Part shown: positions 43,581 through 52,823 of the stretch, one piece after another
Position numbering within the stretch: the first letter of the stretch is position 1
How the letters are laid out: each line of letters opens with the position of its first letter
Origin: Neobacillus mesonae
Lineage (GTDB): Bacteria; Bacillota; Bacilli; Bacillales; Cytobacillaceae
Direction of reading: 5' to 3'
NCBI RefSeq assembly: GCF_001636315.1
Contig: NZ_KV440949.1
Span: 3,156,973-3,220,972 of the forward strand
Length of the DNA: 64,000 bases
Program-made: the position numbers and the translations under genes
The notes under the pieces: generated by a model
Told to the model about the DNA's origin: nothing
Seen by the model: only the letters and a program-made list of their open reading frames with translations
Databases searched by the model: none

Positions 43581-44036
43581 ATGAGTTCAAAAAATGTTAG
43601 AATTGTAGAATTAAACGCAGAAAATTGGTATGCATGTTGTGAATTAGAGGTTTCATTAGAACAAAAGGATTACATTGAGCCCAATGCTATATCAATAGCT
43701 CAGTCAAAGTTTGAACCTACATTAAAACCATATGCAATATATGCTGAAGAAAAAGTTGTTGGCTTTTTGATGTACAATTCTGTTCAAGAAGAACTTGAAG
43801 GTTATTGGGTCTATAGAATAATGGTCGATAAGGAATTCCAAGGCAAGGGTATAGGTAAAGCAGCAACTAATTTAATGATTTCAGAGATGGCTAAATTGCC
43901 TAATGTGAAAAAAATTGTTGTAGGTTATCATCCAGAAAATATTGGAGCACATAATTTATACTCAAGTTTAGGATTTATTGATCATGGGGACAGGTTTGGT
44001 AAGGAAATGGCAGTAATTAAATATATAACCGAATGA
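43581..44036 (+). CDS. GNAT-family N-acetyltransferase
   Basis: The 151-residue protein has the acetyl-CoA binding core of the GNAT fold: YWVYRIMVDKEFQGKGIGKA (Q/RxxGxG/A motif A), then KKIVVGYHPENIGAHNLYSS and LGFIDHGDRFGKEMAVIKY. Such enzymes acetylate an amino group on an antibiotic, polyamine or protein. Its ribosome binding site GGAAGGGG is part of the hairpin system described at 43518-43580, which suggests inducible expression. The resemblance is to spermidine/diamine acetyltransferase-like GNATs, but the substrate cannot be stated. A terminator follows directly. Confidence 0.85.
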   Translation: MSSKNVRIVELNAENWYACCELEVSLEQKDYIEPNAISIAQSKFEPTLKPYAIYAEEKVVGFLMYNSVQEELEGYWVYRIMVDKEFQGKGIGKAATNLMISEMAKLPNVKKIVVGYHPENIGAHNLYSSLGFIDHGDRFGKEMAVIKYITE

Positions 44037-44065
44037 TAAACCATAGATAAGGTTATAAAAAAGGT

Positions 44066-44096
44066 AAAGGGAACCATTTTTTGGTTCTCTTTTTAT
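44066..44096 (+). terminator. Rho-independent terminator after the first GNAT gene
   Basis: AAAGGGAACCA (44066-44076) pairs with TGGTTCTCTTT (44082-44092) and ends in TTTTA. Confidence 0.88.
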
Positions 44097-44252
44097 TGCG
44101 TTAATGGGCGCAATCCTGAAGCAAGAATTGTGCTTCTTCTTTTATGTTTTAACCATCTTGTGAAAAAGGTGATTGAGCAAGGTTCCGAAATTTGAAATAA
44201 TTGTTAATAAGATAAAAGGAGCAATTCAGTAATATCGAAGGGTGTAATTATT

Positions 44253-45029
44253 ATGATAAAACTTAATGTAACTGCTTTTGATAAAGTAATAAATGTAGTA
44301 GAAGGTAAAGCGAAGGCTGTTCCAACTTTCTCCTATTCAGTGTTGAATAATTATATTCGGGGAAGTGTTTATGCGGATTCTACAACCCCTGAGACAGTAC
44401 TAATTGGAACAGAATCCGGTATTTATTTTGTAGCAGGAAAAGAGGATAATCAAGAATTTAATGAATTTCTTTTTAAATTATATTGTCAAAGAAAAAGTAA
44501 GAACTTACGATTCACTTTATTTTCTTCATCTGAATATTGGGATTGTGTCATTAATGAACTATTTAAAGAAAATATAAAGCAGCTGAGCAGGTATTCTTTT
44601 GTATTTGATAATAAGAAACAATTTCATGACAAGAACCTATTAGCTAATGGTTATTTTATTAGGAGAATAAACGAAGAGTTAATAACATATAGTTCGGAAT
44701 TTAATGAGGATTACTATAAAGAATATTGGGGATCTGTATCCAACTTTATTAAAAATGGTTTCGGTTTCTGTATCCTTCATAAAGGAAAAGTGGTTAGTGA
44801 ATGTACTTCCATTTTTTCTTCACTTCAATTCTCAGAAATTGATATTGCAACTCACGAAGATTATAGGGGACAAGGATTAGCATCTATTATTGCCAAAGCC
44901 TTTATAGATCATTGTCTCGAAAATGAAATAATACCACGCTGGGATTGTGACAAATTAAATAAGTCATCTATAAAATTAGCTGAAAAATTAGGATTTGGAA
45001 ATCCTGTGAAATATTCAATTTTTGTATAA
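44253..45029 (+). CDS. ZmaR-type GNAT acetyltransferase
   Basis: The 258-residue protein matches the longer GNAT_acetyltran (ZmaR-like) layout. A variable N-terminal half contains a YIRGSVYADSTTPETVLIGT segment. The C-terminal GNAT core has ISECTSIFSS-like strands, DIATHEDYRGQGLASIIAKA and PRWDCDKLNKSSIKLAEKLG ending in FGNPVKYSIFV. ZmaR acetylates zwittermicin A; homologues are widespread in Bacillus and mostly uncharacterised. ATG follows GAAGGGTG. It is a single gene between two terminators, following another GNAT gene; the two do not share detectable sequence outside the fold. Confidence 0.82.
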   Translation: MIKLNVTAFDKVINVVEGKAKAVPTFSYSVLNNYIRGSVYADSTTPETVLIGTESGIYFVAGKEDNQEFNEFLFKLYCQRKSKNLRFTLFSSSEYWDCVINELFKENIKQLSRYSFVFDNKKQFHDKNLLANGYFIRRINEELITYSSEFNEDYYKEYWGSVSNFIKNGFGFCILHKGKVVSECTSIFSSLQFSEIDIATHEDYRGQGLASIIAKAFIDHCLENEIIPRWDCDKLNKSSIKLAEKLGFGNPVKYSIFV

Positions 45030-45054
45030 AAACATCTATTCTTTTATTTCAGAA

Positions 45055-45094
45055 AAGGGCGGCAGCTAACCTTCTAGGCTCTGCCTTTTATATG
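45055..45094 (+). terminator. Probable terminator after the ZmaR-like gene
   Basis: AAAAGGGCGGCAG and CTGCCTTTTA pair imperfectly around an inner CTA...TAG pair, ending in TTTTA. The stem has a bulge, so confidence is moderate. Confidence 0.55.
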
Positions 45095-45113
45095 TAAACT
45101 AAGGAGAGAAATA

Positions 45114-45503
45114 ATGAACGAATTACAGGTATTTAGTGAACTACATAAATTTTTAAATAGTTTAGGCCCTATGGAATTTACTCTTGCACCCAAGAGTTTA
45201 ACCTTAGGATATAAACCCATCCGTTTTGCTGGTAGAAGGCAAAAGTTTGCCACTTTATATGGTGAAAAACGCTACAACTGTCTGATTCTCCATGTTGACC
45301 AGGGGAATCTAGAGTCTAAGAAAGGTAAAATGACTCAAAAAGAAATTCAACAACTTTTACATTTTGATATCCAACAAATAAGAGGTTTTGCTTTAAAGAA
45401 AAATGAGGCTTATATTCCGTTTGAGGTAATTGACACTAAAGAAAAAATAGAAGATTTAAAAGACTTTGTTCAAGAACAATATATGATTTTCATCAAACGA
45501 TAA
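45114..45503 (+). CDS. Conserved hypothetical protein (129 aa)
   Basis: The 129-residue soluble protein starts with ATG seven bases after AAGGAGAG. It has a helical start (NELQVFSELHKFLNSL), a basic beta region (YKPIRFAGRRQKFATLYGEK) and a mixed C terminus with IQQLLHFDIQQIRGFALKKN and FEVIDTKEKIEDLKDF. It has no signal, no metal motif and no recognised family. It is flanked by intergenic regions on both sides and is likely monocistronic. Confidence 0.65.
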   Translation: MNELQVFSELHKFLNSLGPMEFTLAPKSLTLGYKPIRFAGRRQKFATLYGEKRYNCLILHVDQGNLESKKGKMTQKEIQQLLHFDIQQIRGFALKKNEAYIPFEVIDTKEKIEDLKDFVQEQYMIFIKR

Positions 45504-45700
45504 TTAGTTTAAAGAATAAGGAAGTCTCTCCAGCACTGATGAGGTTTTCTTAACTAACAATACTAGATCAACTGAATTTGGCTCATAAATGATTTTGTCA
45601 TAAAACATCCTTATTTTTATAAATTCCCCACCTTCCTTTCTCTTCATCAAACACTATATATAAATGAAAAGACCTTAAGGAGAAGAAAGGACAGTGGTGG

Positions 45701-46495
45701 ATGATGGTAAAATTTCGAATGGTGCGGACAAATTTTTGGAGTAATCCGATTGTATTAGAAGAAATGACTCCGGAGGACAAATATTTTTACCTTTATTTGC
45801 TTACGAATCCTTACACAACTCAAATTGGAATCTATAAAATTACAAAAAAGCAAATGGCTTTTGATTTGGGTTATTCGATTGAAAGTGTCCAATCGTTAAT
45901 GGTTCGGTTCATCGAGCACCACAAATTGATTCGTTACAATCCTGTAACGAGAGAACTCGCTATTAGAAACTGGGGGAAAGATAACCTGGATAAATGCGGG
46001 AAGCCGGTTATGGATTGTATCCTGTCCGAATTAAAAGAAGTCGAGGACCGTTCTCTTATCCGTTATGTTGCGGAATTGATTCGTAATCAAGACGTTCACA
46101 GCCTATATGAATCTTTTTATAACCAAGAAATAACGGTTTTCAGCAAGGAAGATAGAGACCCTGAAGAAAATGATACATATATAACCGAATGTGGAGATGT
46201 TGACGATTCGTTCGTGCAACGAAATACGATACGTGGACAAAAAGAAAAAGAAAAACAAAAAGAAAAACAACAACAAAAAGAAAAACAGCAAAAAGCTTTC
46301 TACCCAAGTATAGAAAAAATTCCAGACAAAGATCAGTCCTTGCTGTGTAAACCAAAAACAGAAGATGTAAAAGAAATGGCTGAGTTTTGGGAGGCTAATG
46401 GATTTAGTTCACTGGATGTAAATGCGAAACAGCAGCAGTTGACCTTAATGCAGAGATCCAAAGGTTTGCTTTATGAGTTGTCTCGAGATGGATGA
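45701..46495 (+). CDS. DnaD/replication-initiator-like protein, C terminus apparently truncated
   Basis: The 264-residue protein begins like phage-type and DnaD-like replication proteins: an N-terminal winged helix (FWSNPIVLEEMTPEDKYFYL, then TTQIGIYKITKKQMAFDLGY). A low-complexity Lys/Glu/Gln linker follows near residues 178-200. The C terminus starts a DnaD-type domain (DVKEMAEFWEANGFSS...AKQQQL) but ends after about 25 residues where family members usually continue for some 40 more. A frameshift near 46440 is likely. The original role would be loading of replicative helicase at an origin of a phage or plasmid. Either ATG at 45701 or 45704 could be used. Confidence 0.7.
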   Translation: MMVKFRMVRTNFWSNPIVLEEMTPEDKYFYLYLLTNPYTTQIGIYKITKKQMAFDLGYSIESVQSLMVRFIEHHKLIRYNPVTRELAIRNWGKDNLDKCGKPVMDCILSELKEVEDRSLIRYVAELIRNQDVHSLYESFYNQEITVFSKEDRDPEENDTYITECGDVDDSFVQRNTIRGQKEKEKQKEKQQQKEKQQKAFYPSIEKIPDKDQSLLCKPKTEDVKEMAEFWEANGFSSLDVNAKQQQLTLMQRSKGLLYELSRDG

Positions 46496-46756
46496 TACTG
46501 TAGATGTCATTTAGATTGTGAATGTTACTATTTAACCTGGTAGGTAAAGTGAAATGTTCCTTCATTTGTTCTTAATTGGGGTAGAATTTATTCTCAGAGT
46601 CGAACATTTTCAAATGAATGTTCTTTTGAAATTAGGTAATATCAGAAACGTGAGAGATTAAAATTCAACCTGAGTCAAATGGATTAATAATATTCAAGGA
46701 TGAAGGAAGGAATTTTAAAAACAAGGTCTAAATATATCAAGCGAGGAGGTTTTAGT

Positions 46757-47323
46757 ATGAAAGATGAAAAAATAAAGTTGTCATCAGAAGAACGTGAGGA
46801 ATTACTCCAAACATTGAAGGCCCGTTTTGAGAAAAACATGAATCGCCATCCAGGACTTGAATGGGCTAAAGTACAAGCAAAACTAGAAACTAATAGTGGA
46901 AAACTGTGGTCTCTTTATGAAATGGAGAGAACTGGCGGTGAACCGGATGTTATTGCTCATGATAAAAAGTTAGGCGAATATACTTTTTGTGACTGTTCAG
47001 CGGAAAGTCCTAAAGGCCGCAGAAGTGTTTGTTATGATCGTAAAGCGCTGGAGTCGAGGAAAAAACATAAACCAGAAAACAGCGCTATTGATATGGCTGC
47101 TGACATGGGCATTGAGATTTTAACGGAGGAGCAATACCGGAAGCTGCAGGAACTTGGAAATTTCGATACGAAAACATCCAGCTGGGTGAAAACACCTGCT
47201 AATATTAGAACACTAGGTGGGGCCATCTTTTGTGATCGCCGCTACGACACTGTCTTTGTGTACCATAATGGAGCGGATTCCTACTATGCTGCCAGGGGAT
47301 TTCGAGGCTCGCTAAGGGTCTAG
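46757..47323 (+). CDS. DUF4256-family protein
   Basis: The 188-residue protein matches the DUF4256 pattern: LQTLKARFEKNMNRHPGLEW, LWSLYEMERTGGEPDVIAHD, YTFCDCSAESPKGRRSVCYD, and a C-terminal GGAIFCDRRYDTVFVYHNGA and SYYAARGFRGSLRV. The family is common in Firmicutes and has no assigned function. I chose ATG 46757 because GAGGAGG lies eight bases upstream; the longer frame from 46700 has no such site. It is monocistronic. Confidence 0.85.
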   Translation: MKDEKIKLSSEEREELLQTLKARFEKNMNRHPGLEWAKVQAKLETNSGKLWSLYEMERTGGEPDVIAHDKKLGEYTFCDCSAESPKGRRSVCYDRKALESRKKHKPENSAIDMAADMGIEILTEEQYRKLQELGNFDTKTSSWVKTPANIRTLGGAIFCDRRYDTVFVYHNGADSYYAARGFRGSLRV

Positions 47324-47579
47324 GACTGAATCCTAATAAGAGTATCAGCACCCAAATCTCGTAAAGTTAACTTTACAGAATAATTATGCAATATAGACTA
47401 TAAGTTTTTAATTTGAAGATGTATTATTGCATGAGAATACCTCGAAGGGAATTTTCCTCATGAATATTACATCTTTAAAAAAAACTGTATTACTTTTACA
47501 TAAATTAAATTTACCGAAAATTACGTTTGTCAGACTACTCATTGCTCATACTGGAATTTTACCATGGGGGAAATAACGT

Positions 47580-48563
47580 ATGAAAAAATCCAACATTATT
47601 TTTTTTGAAAGGAAATTTCCAAGTGCAAATATGATTCTAATAAAGGATCAGCTTCCAATTCTTATTGACACTGGATTTGGGAGTAATGCGCATGAAACAG
47701 AACAATTAATGAAAGAAGCAGGCGTTACCCCAGAAGAATTACAGCTTATTGTGAACACGCACTATCATAGTGATCATGTAGGAGGCAATTTTCATCTTCA
47801 AAATAATTATGGGGTTAAAATTGCTGCTCATAAATGGGATGCTGATTTAATTAATTCATGTGACCCTGAATCCTGTAATGCAGAATGGTTAGATCAGCCT
47901 GTAGAACCTTATCGGGTCGATATAAAGCTGTCAGATAACGATGAGATTTATACAGGAAGCAGAACATTGAAAGTCCTGCATACACCGGGGCATACGCTAG
48001 GGCATATTTCTTTATATGAACCTGAAGAAGAGATATTAATTTGCGGGGATCTCTTTCACAAAAATGATGTCGGCTGGTTAAACATCTTTCGAGAGGGCGT
48101 TGCATCTATCCAACGATCAATGGAAAGTTTGAATCGGTTATCCCAGCTCCGAATTCGGCAGGCCTATTCAGGACATGGACCTCAAATCGATTACCCTCTA
48201 GCTGCCATTGATGCAGCAAGGAAACGGTTTGAAAAGTGGCTTAAGGCCCCAGAAAAAATTTCATGGCATGCCTGCAAAAGGATTTTTGCATTTACACTCA
48301 TCATGAAAAACGGATTACCTAAAGAAGAAATTGATAAATATTTATTAAAATGTGGATGGTTCCTAGACTTTTCACGCTACGCTTTTCAGCTTCAGCCAGA
48401 AGAATTTATCCAAGTCCTGGTTGATGAAATGATTCGTTCCGGTGCGGCAAACTGGCATAACAATCATTTAATCGCTACAGCTCCCTACGTAGCACCACAA
48501 AAGGAATGGATGGATAAGAACATCAAGCCGAAAGATTGGAAGCCTCAAGATTTTCTTACATAG
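47580..48563 (+). CDS. Metallo-beta-lactamase-fold hydrolase
   Basis: The 327-residue soluble enzyme has the MBL metal signature THYHSDHVGG near residue 60, HTPGHTLGHISLY with the third ligand His near 138, GDLFH with Asp, and a late His in SGHGPQIDYP. The C-terminal 110 residues form the extra helical domain seen in YflN/thioesterase-like and lactonase-like members. Typical activities are hydrolysis of thioesters or lactones; the substrate is not inferable. ATG follows GGGGGAA. It lies just upstream of a MaoC-like gene, which may hint at acyl-CoA chemistry, but the two are 134 bases apart. Confidence 0.85.
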   Translation: MKKSNIIFFERKFPSANMILIKDQLPILIDTGFGSNAHETEQLMKEAGVTPEELQLIVNTHYHSDHVGGNFHLQNNYGVKIAAHKWDADLINSCDPESCNAEWLDQPVEPYRVDIKLSDNDEIYTGSRTLKVLHTPGHTLGHISLYEPEEEILICGDLFHKNDVGWLNIFREGVASIQRSMESLNRLSQLRIRQAYSGHGPQIDYPLAAIDAARKRFEKWLKAPEKISWHACKRIFAFTLIMKNGLPKEEIDKYLLKCGWFLDFSRYAFQLQPEEFIQVLVDEMIRSGAANWHNNHLIATAPYVAPQKEWMDKNIKPKDWKPQDFLT

Positions 48564-48697
48564 TATTTAAAAGCCACCCGAAAACAAATTACCTAACCAA
48601 TACTTCAACGACGAGTTATTAGCTTTTAAGAAAGAAATTGCGTTTTATCCGCGGGGATTAAACATATATTATAAAACCTTAAAAGGGGGTAGTTTAT

Positions 48698-49075
48698 ATG
48701 ACATTAAAAGTAGGAGATATTATTACGTTTGAACGGACCTTTACAGGTAGGGATGTTGAATTATTCACAGAGATTTCCGGTGATGAAGGGATTCATCATG
48801 TGACCCCGGATGAACAAGGAAGACTTGTAGTTCAAGGGTTATTAACGGCAACCCTGCCAACAAAAGTAGGCGGCGATCATAATGTACTGGCTCGTACGAT
48901 GAATTTTGAGTTTCTAAGACCTGTGTTTACGGGGGATGTCATTATTTGTGAAGTGAAAATAGAAAAATATGAAAGGCAAGAAAATAATAGAACCGCTATT
49001 ATTGCATCCTTTTTATGTAAAAATCAAAGTGAAAAAGAAGTACTTAAAGGGGATTTCGCAGGTGTAATACTTTAA
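48698..49075 (+). CDS. MaoC-like hotdog-fold dehydratase/thioesterase
   Basis: The 125-residue protein has the MaoC hotdog pattern: GDIITFERTFTGRDVELFTE, a short catalytic-helix region ISGDEGIHHV where family members usually read D-x-N-P-x-H, and MNFEFLRPVFTGDVIICEV. The missing Asn-Pro makes true hydratase activity uncertain. ATG follows AAAGGGGG. It may act on an enoyl-CoA or a related thioester and stands 134 bases behind the MBL-fold hydrolase gene. Confidence 0.78.
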   Translation: MTLKVGDIITFERTFTGRDVELFTEISGDEGIHHVTPDEQGRLVVQGLLTATLPTKVGGDHNVLARTMNFEFLRPVFTGDVIICEVKIEKYERQENNRTAIIASFLCKNQSEKEVLKGDFAGVIL

Positions 49076-49223
49076 ATTTTTATCTTTTCTTTAACTAGTA
49101 GTTGCCTTTGTAAAATAGCTGAGGTGACATTTTGTAAATTCCTGTCTTATCCACTTGATATTGCCAACAACCTCCTCTCCTTATATCATTAGGTATATAA
49201 AGAGAGTTAAGGGGGGACACATT

Positions 49224-51293
49224 ATGATCCCAGCAAAGCAAGATCCCATTTCAATCACCACAATAAGAGAAAATGGCGCAGAATCCATCGTCGGTTGGTT
49301 TGAGCAGCATAAACAATCGTTCTATATTCTCGGCTGGTGCTATCTTAGGAATCAGCAGCAAATCGAAGAGCTTTTTTACCGGTCTATTATAAAAGTGAAA
49401 AAGGAATTGCCTCGATTTAAAAATGAAGCATCATTCGAAATGTGGGTTACATCCATTTTTATACATATCTGCCAGGAGCTTTCTGACGATACCAGTGTAC
49501 AAGTTTCTGAGGAAAGTGAACAACATAAGGATTTATTTAAAGCACTCTATCAGTTGAAACAGCCTGAGAAAGAAGCGGTTGTTCTTAGATATATAAAAGG
49601 AATCTCTAAGGAGGAGACAGCACATCTTCTCCAATTTTCTGTGGAAAAGTTGAAAGAGCATTTGTTTTCGGGAATCCAGTCACTTAAAAAAGAATTGGGG
49701 TATGGCTCAAGCTTTAATGGCTGTAAGGAGTATCATAAGGATTATATCGATTACTTGGAAAGAACCCTTGATCGATCGAAAAAGATAGATTTAGAGAAAC
49801 ATATTTATCATTGTCAAGACTGTCAGGAGGATTTGGGTACCTTTCAGGATGTCATGTTAACCATGGTAAATCTTACTGAAAGGATAGAGGATTTCCATGT
49901 GCCATTTGGTTTCATGGAGAACGTCAAGGCTAAGCTGGCAGAAAGGGATAAGCAAAGACAACAGAAGCACAAGAAACGAAAGAGAATCGGGATTGCTTTG
50001 GCAAGTGTCTTAGCATTATTAATCGGTATAGAAGTTTTTACAAGGGCTTTTACCAACCTCTACTACACATGGACTGAAGAGGATCCGCAATTGCGAGCCT
50101 TTCTGCAACAGGGACTGGGTGAAAGGCTGAACCTGGAAGCGGAAAGCAATGGGATAAAAATTAGAATCAAGAGTGCGATTGCGGATGATATGCAGACACT
50201 TGTTATGTATGAAATAGAAGATACAGCAAAGGATAATCAATATTTCATAGATTATTATGAGGGTGTTGCTGTAGAGAACAAACGTGAAATCATGGATCAG
50301 GAAACATATCAAACGCAATATTTTCCAGACATTAAATCGGATGAAAATAATAAAGTAAAAAACGTGTTTCACGGGAAGATGAGTCTGCGGCCGCTGATAA
50401 CGGATCACGGAACAATCAAACTTAAAATTACCAAGCTTCTAACATTGTTTGATCCTTCCTCTGATAGAAATCGTCTTTCTTACGAAAACCTGGAATATGA
50501 TACAGGGGAGTGGAACTTCGAGATTCCTGTAACAAAGCATCCCTCTATCGAATATGCATTGGATGGGAAGACAGAAGTCGAGGGTGTTCAGGTTCGATTT
50601 GATAAACTAAAGATTGCTCCAACGATGACGATTCTCGAGCTTGCTGTTAATAATGGAGAGCAGCAAGGAAAACGGGTTGAGAATCTGACTGTTGGCAATC
50701 TAGAAGTGAACAATAAAAAACTGAAAGCAGACAAATATGGAAGCTTTTTTACAAATCAACACACGGATTGGGATATTTTTCAAACACGCTTTAACTCTCT
50801 TTTTGGAGAAAAACCAAAAGAGGTGAGTGTACAATTGGAATCGGTTAACCTATCGATAGACGACCGAAAAAACATCCCGCTGAATCTTTCTAGAGGATTT
50901 CCGCAGCCGTTTGAATATGCAGGCAGCACTATTTCGATCGACAAGGTGGAAATTGGGCAGCCTACCACGATTGTAATCAGCAATCATAAAGTTGAGAATC
51001 GAGCATATGAATCGTTTCAATTCAATATTATCGGTGAGGATGACAATCAAATTGAATCAATGCAAATGAGCTCTGAAGGTGTGATGGTGGATAAAAACGG
51101 GACAAAGTATGATCTGAATCAAAGTCCTGCCGCTTATGAAGAAGTCGAGCAGCCCCGTTACTTCGCTACAGTCGAAAAAATAAAGTTACAGGGTGAAGAC
51201 ACGACAGAGAGCGTAATTCCTAAAAGGCTGGAGATTCATGGATATACTACAACAAAATATTTGGATGATGTTGTGAAGATTTCCCTGGATTAA
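49224..51293 (+). CDS. Fused sigma-like / anti-sigma membrane protein with DUF4179-type outer domain
   Basis: The 689-residue protein joins parts that are normally separate. Residues about 20-160 resemble ECF sigma regions 2 and 4 (FYILGWCYLRNQQQIEELFY; LKQPEKEAVVLRYIKGISKE, ETAHLLQFSVEKLKEHL). An anti-sigma zinc motif HIYHCQDC follows near residue 196, then one membrane helix at about 255-277 (IGIALASVLALLIGIEVF). A large outer region matches DUF4179/DUF5643-type domains (WTEEDPQLRAFLQQGLGERL onward). ATG at 49224 follows AAGGGGGG. As one chain the sigma-like part would be tethered to the membrane unless cleaved. It could be a degenerate sigma or a proteolytically activated regulator. Confidence 0.8.
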   Translation: MIPAKQDPISITTIRENGAESIVGWFEQHKQSFYILGWCYLRNQQQIEELFYRSIIKVKKELPRFKNEASFEMWVTSIFIHICQELSDDTSVQVSEESEQHKDLFKALYQLKQPEKEAVVLRYIKGISKEETAHLLQFSVEKLKEHLFSGIQSLKKELGYGSSFNGCKEYHKDYIDYLERTLDRSKKIDLEKHIYHCQDCQEDLGTFQDVMLTMVNLTERIEDFHVPFGFMENVKAKLAERDKQRQQKHKKRKRIGIALASVLALLIGIEVFTRAFTNLYYTWTEEDPQLRAFLQQGLGERLNLEAESNGIKIRIKSAIADDMQTLVMYEIEDTAKDNQYFIDYYEGVAVENKREIMDQETYQTQYFPDIKSDENNKVKNVFHGKMSLRPLITDHGTIKLKITKLLTLFDPSSDRNRLSYENLEYDTGEWNFEIPVTKHPSIEYALDGKTEVEGVQVRFDKLKIAPTMTILELAVNNGEQQGKRVENLTVGNLEVNNKKLKADKYGSFFTNQHTDWDIFQTRFNSLFGEKPKEVSVQLESVNLSIDDRKNIPLNLSRGFPQPFEYAGSTISIDKVEIGQPTTIVISNHKVENRAYESFQFNIIGEDDNQIESMQMSSEGVMVDKNGTKYDLNQSPAAYEEVEQPRYFATVEKIKLQGEDTTESVIPKRLEIHGYTTTKYLDDVVKISLD

Positions 51294-51464
51294 CACGTGA
51301 AAAAGAAGGTGTTCAGCGAGCATAATAAAGTGTCTGGACCACTGGGGATTTGTGCTTTTCTAATGCACTAAAAAAATTACCTGGAAAAGATTATATTTAA
51401 ATATCATGAAGTGATTGCTATAATACTAGTTGAGAATATTGCTTGACCAATTGAATCTTTCATA

Positions 51465-51635
51465 GCTAATAGGTGCCTTATCATTGGATAAGGTTAAAAG
51501 GGAAGCCGGTGTGATTCCGGCGCGGTCCCGCCACTGTTAATCGGGGATAACCTCGCAATACCACTGTTCCACCAGAAGGAATGGGAAGGAGAGGAAGTCG
51601 CGTTACCCGTAAGCCAGGAAACCTGCCTATCTAGC
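51465..51635 (+). ncRNA. Cobalamin riboswitch (AdoCbl-class)
   Basis: The closing stem is GCTAATAGG (51465) with CCTATCTAGC (to 51635). Inside are the conserved features GGGAAGCCGGTGTGATTCCG, GCGGTCCCGCCACTGT and GTAAGCCAGGAAACCTGCC (the B12 box), in the right order. It lies upstream of btuF and should repress the uptake operon when adenosylcobalamin is abundant. Confidence 0.96.
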
Positions 51636-51709
51636 TTGCCAACGAAATCCTTCGCGGAAAAGGATGGGCATAATCAGTTAAAATTATTTTATTTGTCTGG
51701 TTTTCGCAT

Positions 51710-51741
51710 GCCTTGTTTCCGAATGGAAGCAGGGCTTTTTT
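51710..51741 (+). terminator. Terminator of the cobalamin riboswitch expression platform
   Basis: GCCTTGTTTCC (51710-51720) pairs with GGAAGCAGGGC (51725-51735) through G-U pairs and runs into six T residues. Its position 75 bases after the aptamer and before btuF fits transcriptional attenuation. Confidence 0.85.
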
Positions 51742-51818
51742 CGTTGTTCAAGACAAGAATTCAAGATATCAAGCTCATCTCGAACCATAAAAGATAAAAG
51801 AAGGGAAGAGGATTGAGT

Positions 51819-52823
51819 ATGAAAAAGTTTTTGGCATTACTATTAACTGTATTGGCAGCGATGACGATCAGTGCTTGCGGGACAGGAGATGACGGGGGAG
51901 GAAAGAACAATTCTGCTCAGAAAGCATCTTCGGAAGTTGAAAATAACGGAAAGTCCAACAATGAAACAAGTGAGAAAGCAACGGTTTACCCGCTTACAGT
52001 GAAGGATGCAACGGGTTTAGAATTAACTTTTGATAAAGCACCTGAGCGCATTGTTTCCACTTCTCCATCAGAGACGGAAATTTTATTTGCCCTAGGTTTA
52101 GGCGATAAAATTTACGGTGTATCAGATTATGATGATTACCCGAAAGAAGCATTAACGAAGCCTAAAGTAGGAGGGGTAACCAAGCCGAATGAGGAAGCAA
52201 TTATAGCGGCCAATCCAGATCTAGTCATTGGCGGCATTTCAATGAAAGATGATATTGTGAAGAAATTCCGAGGTTTAGATCTTCCGTTATATAAAACGGA
52301 GCCGAAAAAGATAGACGATATTTTAAACAATATTATCCAAATTGGTGTCATTACAGATACGCAGGTAAAAGCAGAAGAACTTGTTGCGCAAATGAAGAAG
52401 GATATTAGTACTGTAACGGATGCCGCTGCCACTCTAAATGAAAAAGATAAGAAAAAAGTATATATTGAATTTTCCCCAGGCTGGACGGTTGGGAAGGGTG
52501 AATTTATGGATGAACTGATTACGATGGCTGGAGGGATTAATATTGCCTCAGATATGGAAGGCTGGAACGCAATCAATGAAGAGAAGATCATTCAGGATAA
52601 CCCAGAAGTGATTCTGTATACCGCTAAAGCTGTAGATGATAAATCGGGCAAACCGCTGGAAGAATTAATTAGATCAAGAAATGGCTGGGGGAAGATTACA
52701 GCCATTCAAGACAACAACTTGACTGGGATAGAAGGGGGTATTATGTCTAGGCCAGGTCCGCGGATAACAGATGCTCTTAAACAAATTGCGGAAGCCATAT
52801 ATCCGGACTTGTATAAGAAATGA
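51819..52823 (+). CDS. btuF: Cobalamin ABC transporter substrate-binding lipoprotein BtuF
   Basis: The 334-residue lipoprotein binds corrinoids outside the membrane and delivers them to BtuC. It has a lipobox ending TISAC (Cys20), a low-complexity Gly/Asn/Ser linker, and a class III binding-protein fold: PERIVSTSPSETEILFALGL, VIGGISMKDDIVKKF, YIEFSPGWTVGKGEFMDELI, and a C-terminal helix near YPDLYKK. ATG 51819 follows AAGAGG by eight bases. The cobalamin assignment rests on the upstream B12 riboswitch and the cobB gene in the same operon; by sequence alone an iron-siderophore role could not be excluded. Confidence 0.9.
   Translation: MKKFLALLLTVLAAMTISACGTGDDGGGKNNSAQKASSEVENNGKSNNETSEKATVYPLTVKDATGLELTFDKAPERIVSTSPSETEILFALGLGDKIYGVSDYDDYPKEALTKPKVGGVTKPNEEAIIAANPDLVIGGISMKDDIVKKFRGLDLPLYKTEPKKIDDILNNIIQIGVITDTQVKAEELVAQMKKDISTVTDAAATLNEKDKKKVYIEFSPGWTVGKGEFMDELITMAGGINIASDMEGWNAINEEKIIQDNPEVILYTAKAVDDKSGKPLEELIRSRNGWGKITAIQDNNLTGIEGGIMSRPGPRITDALKQIAEAIYPDLYKK

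Noticed and set aside
46602..46630. GAACATT...AATGTTC as a LexA operator
   Set aside because: The arms are eight bases apart, too far for the Bacillus LexA box (CGAAC-N4-GTTCG); more likely a chance or weak terminator hairpin.
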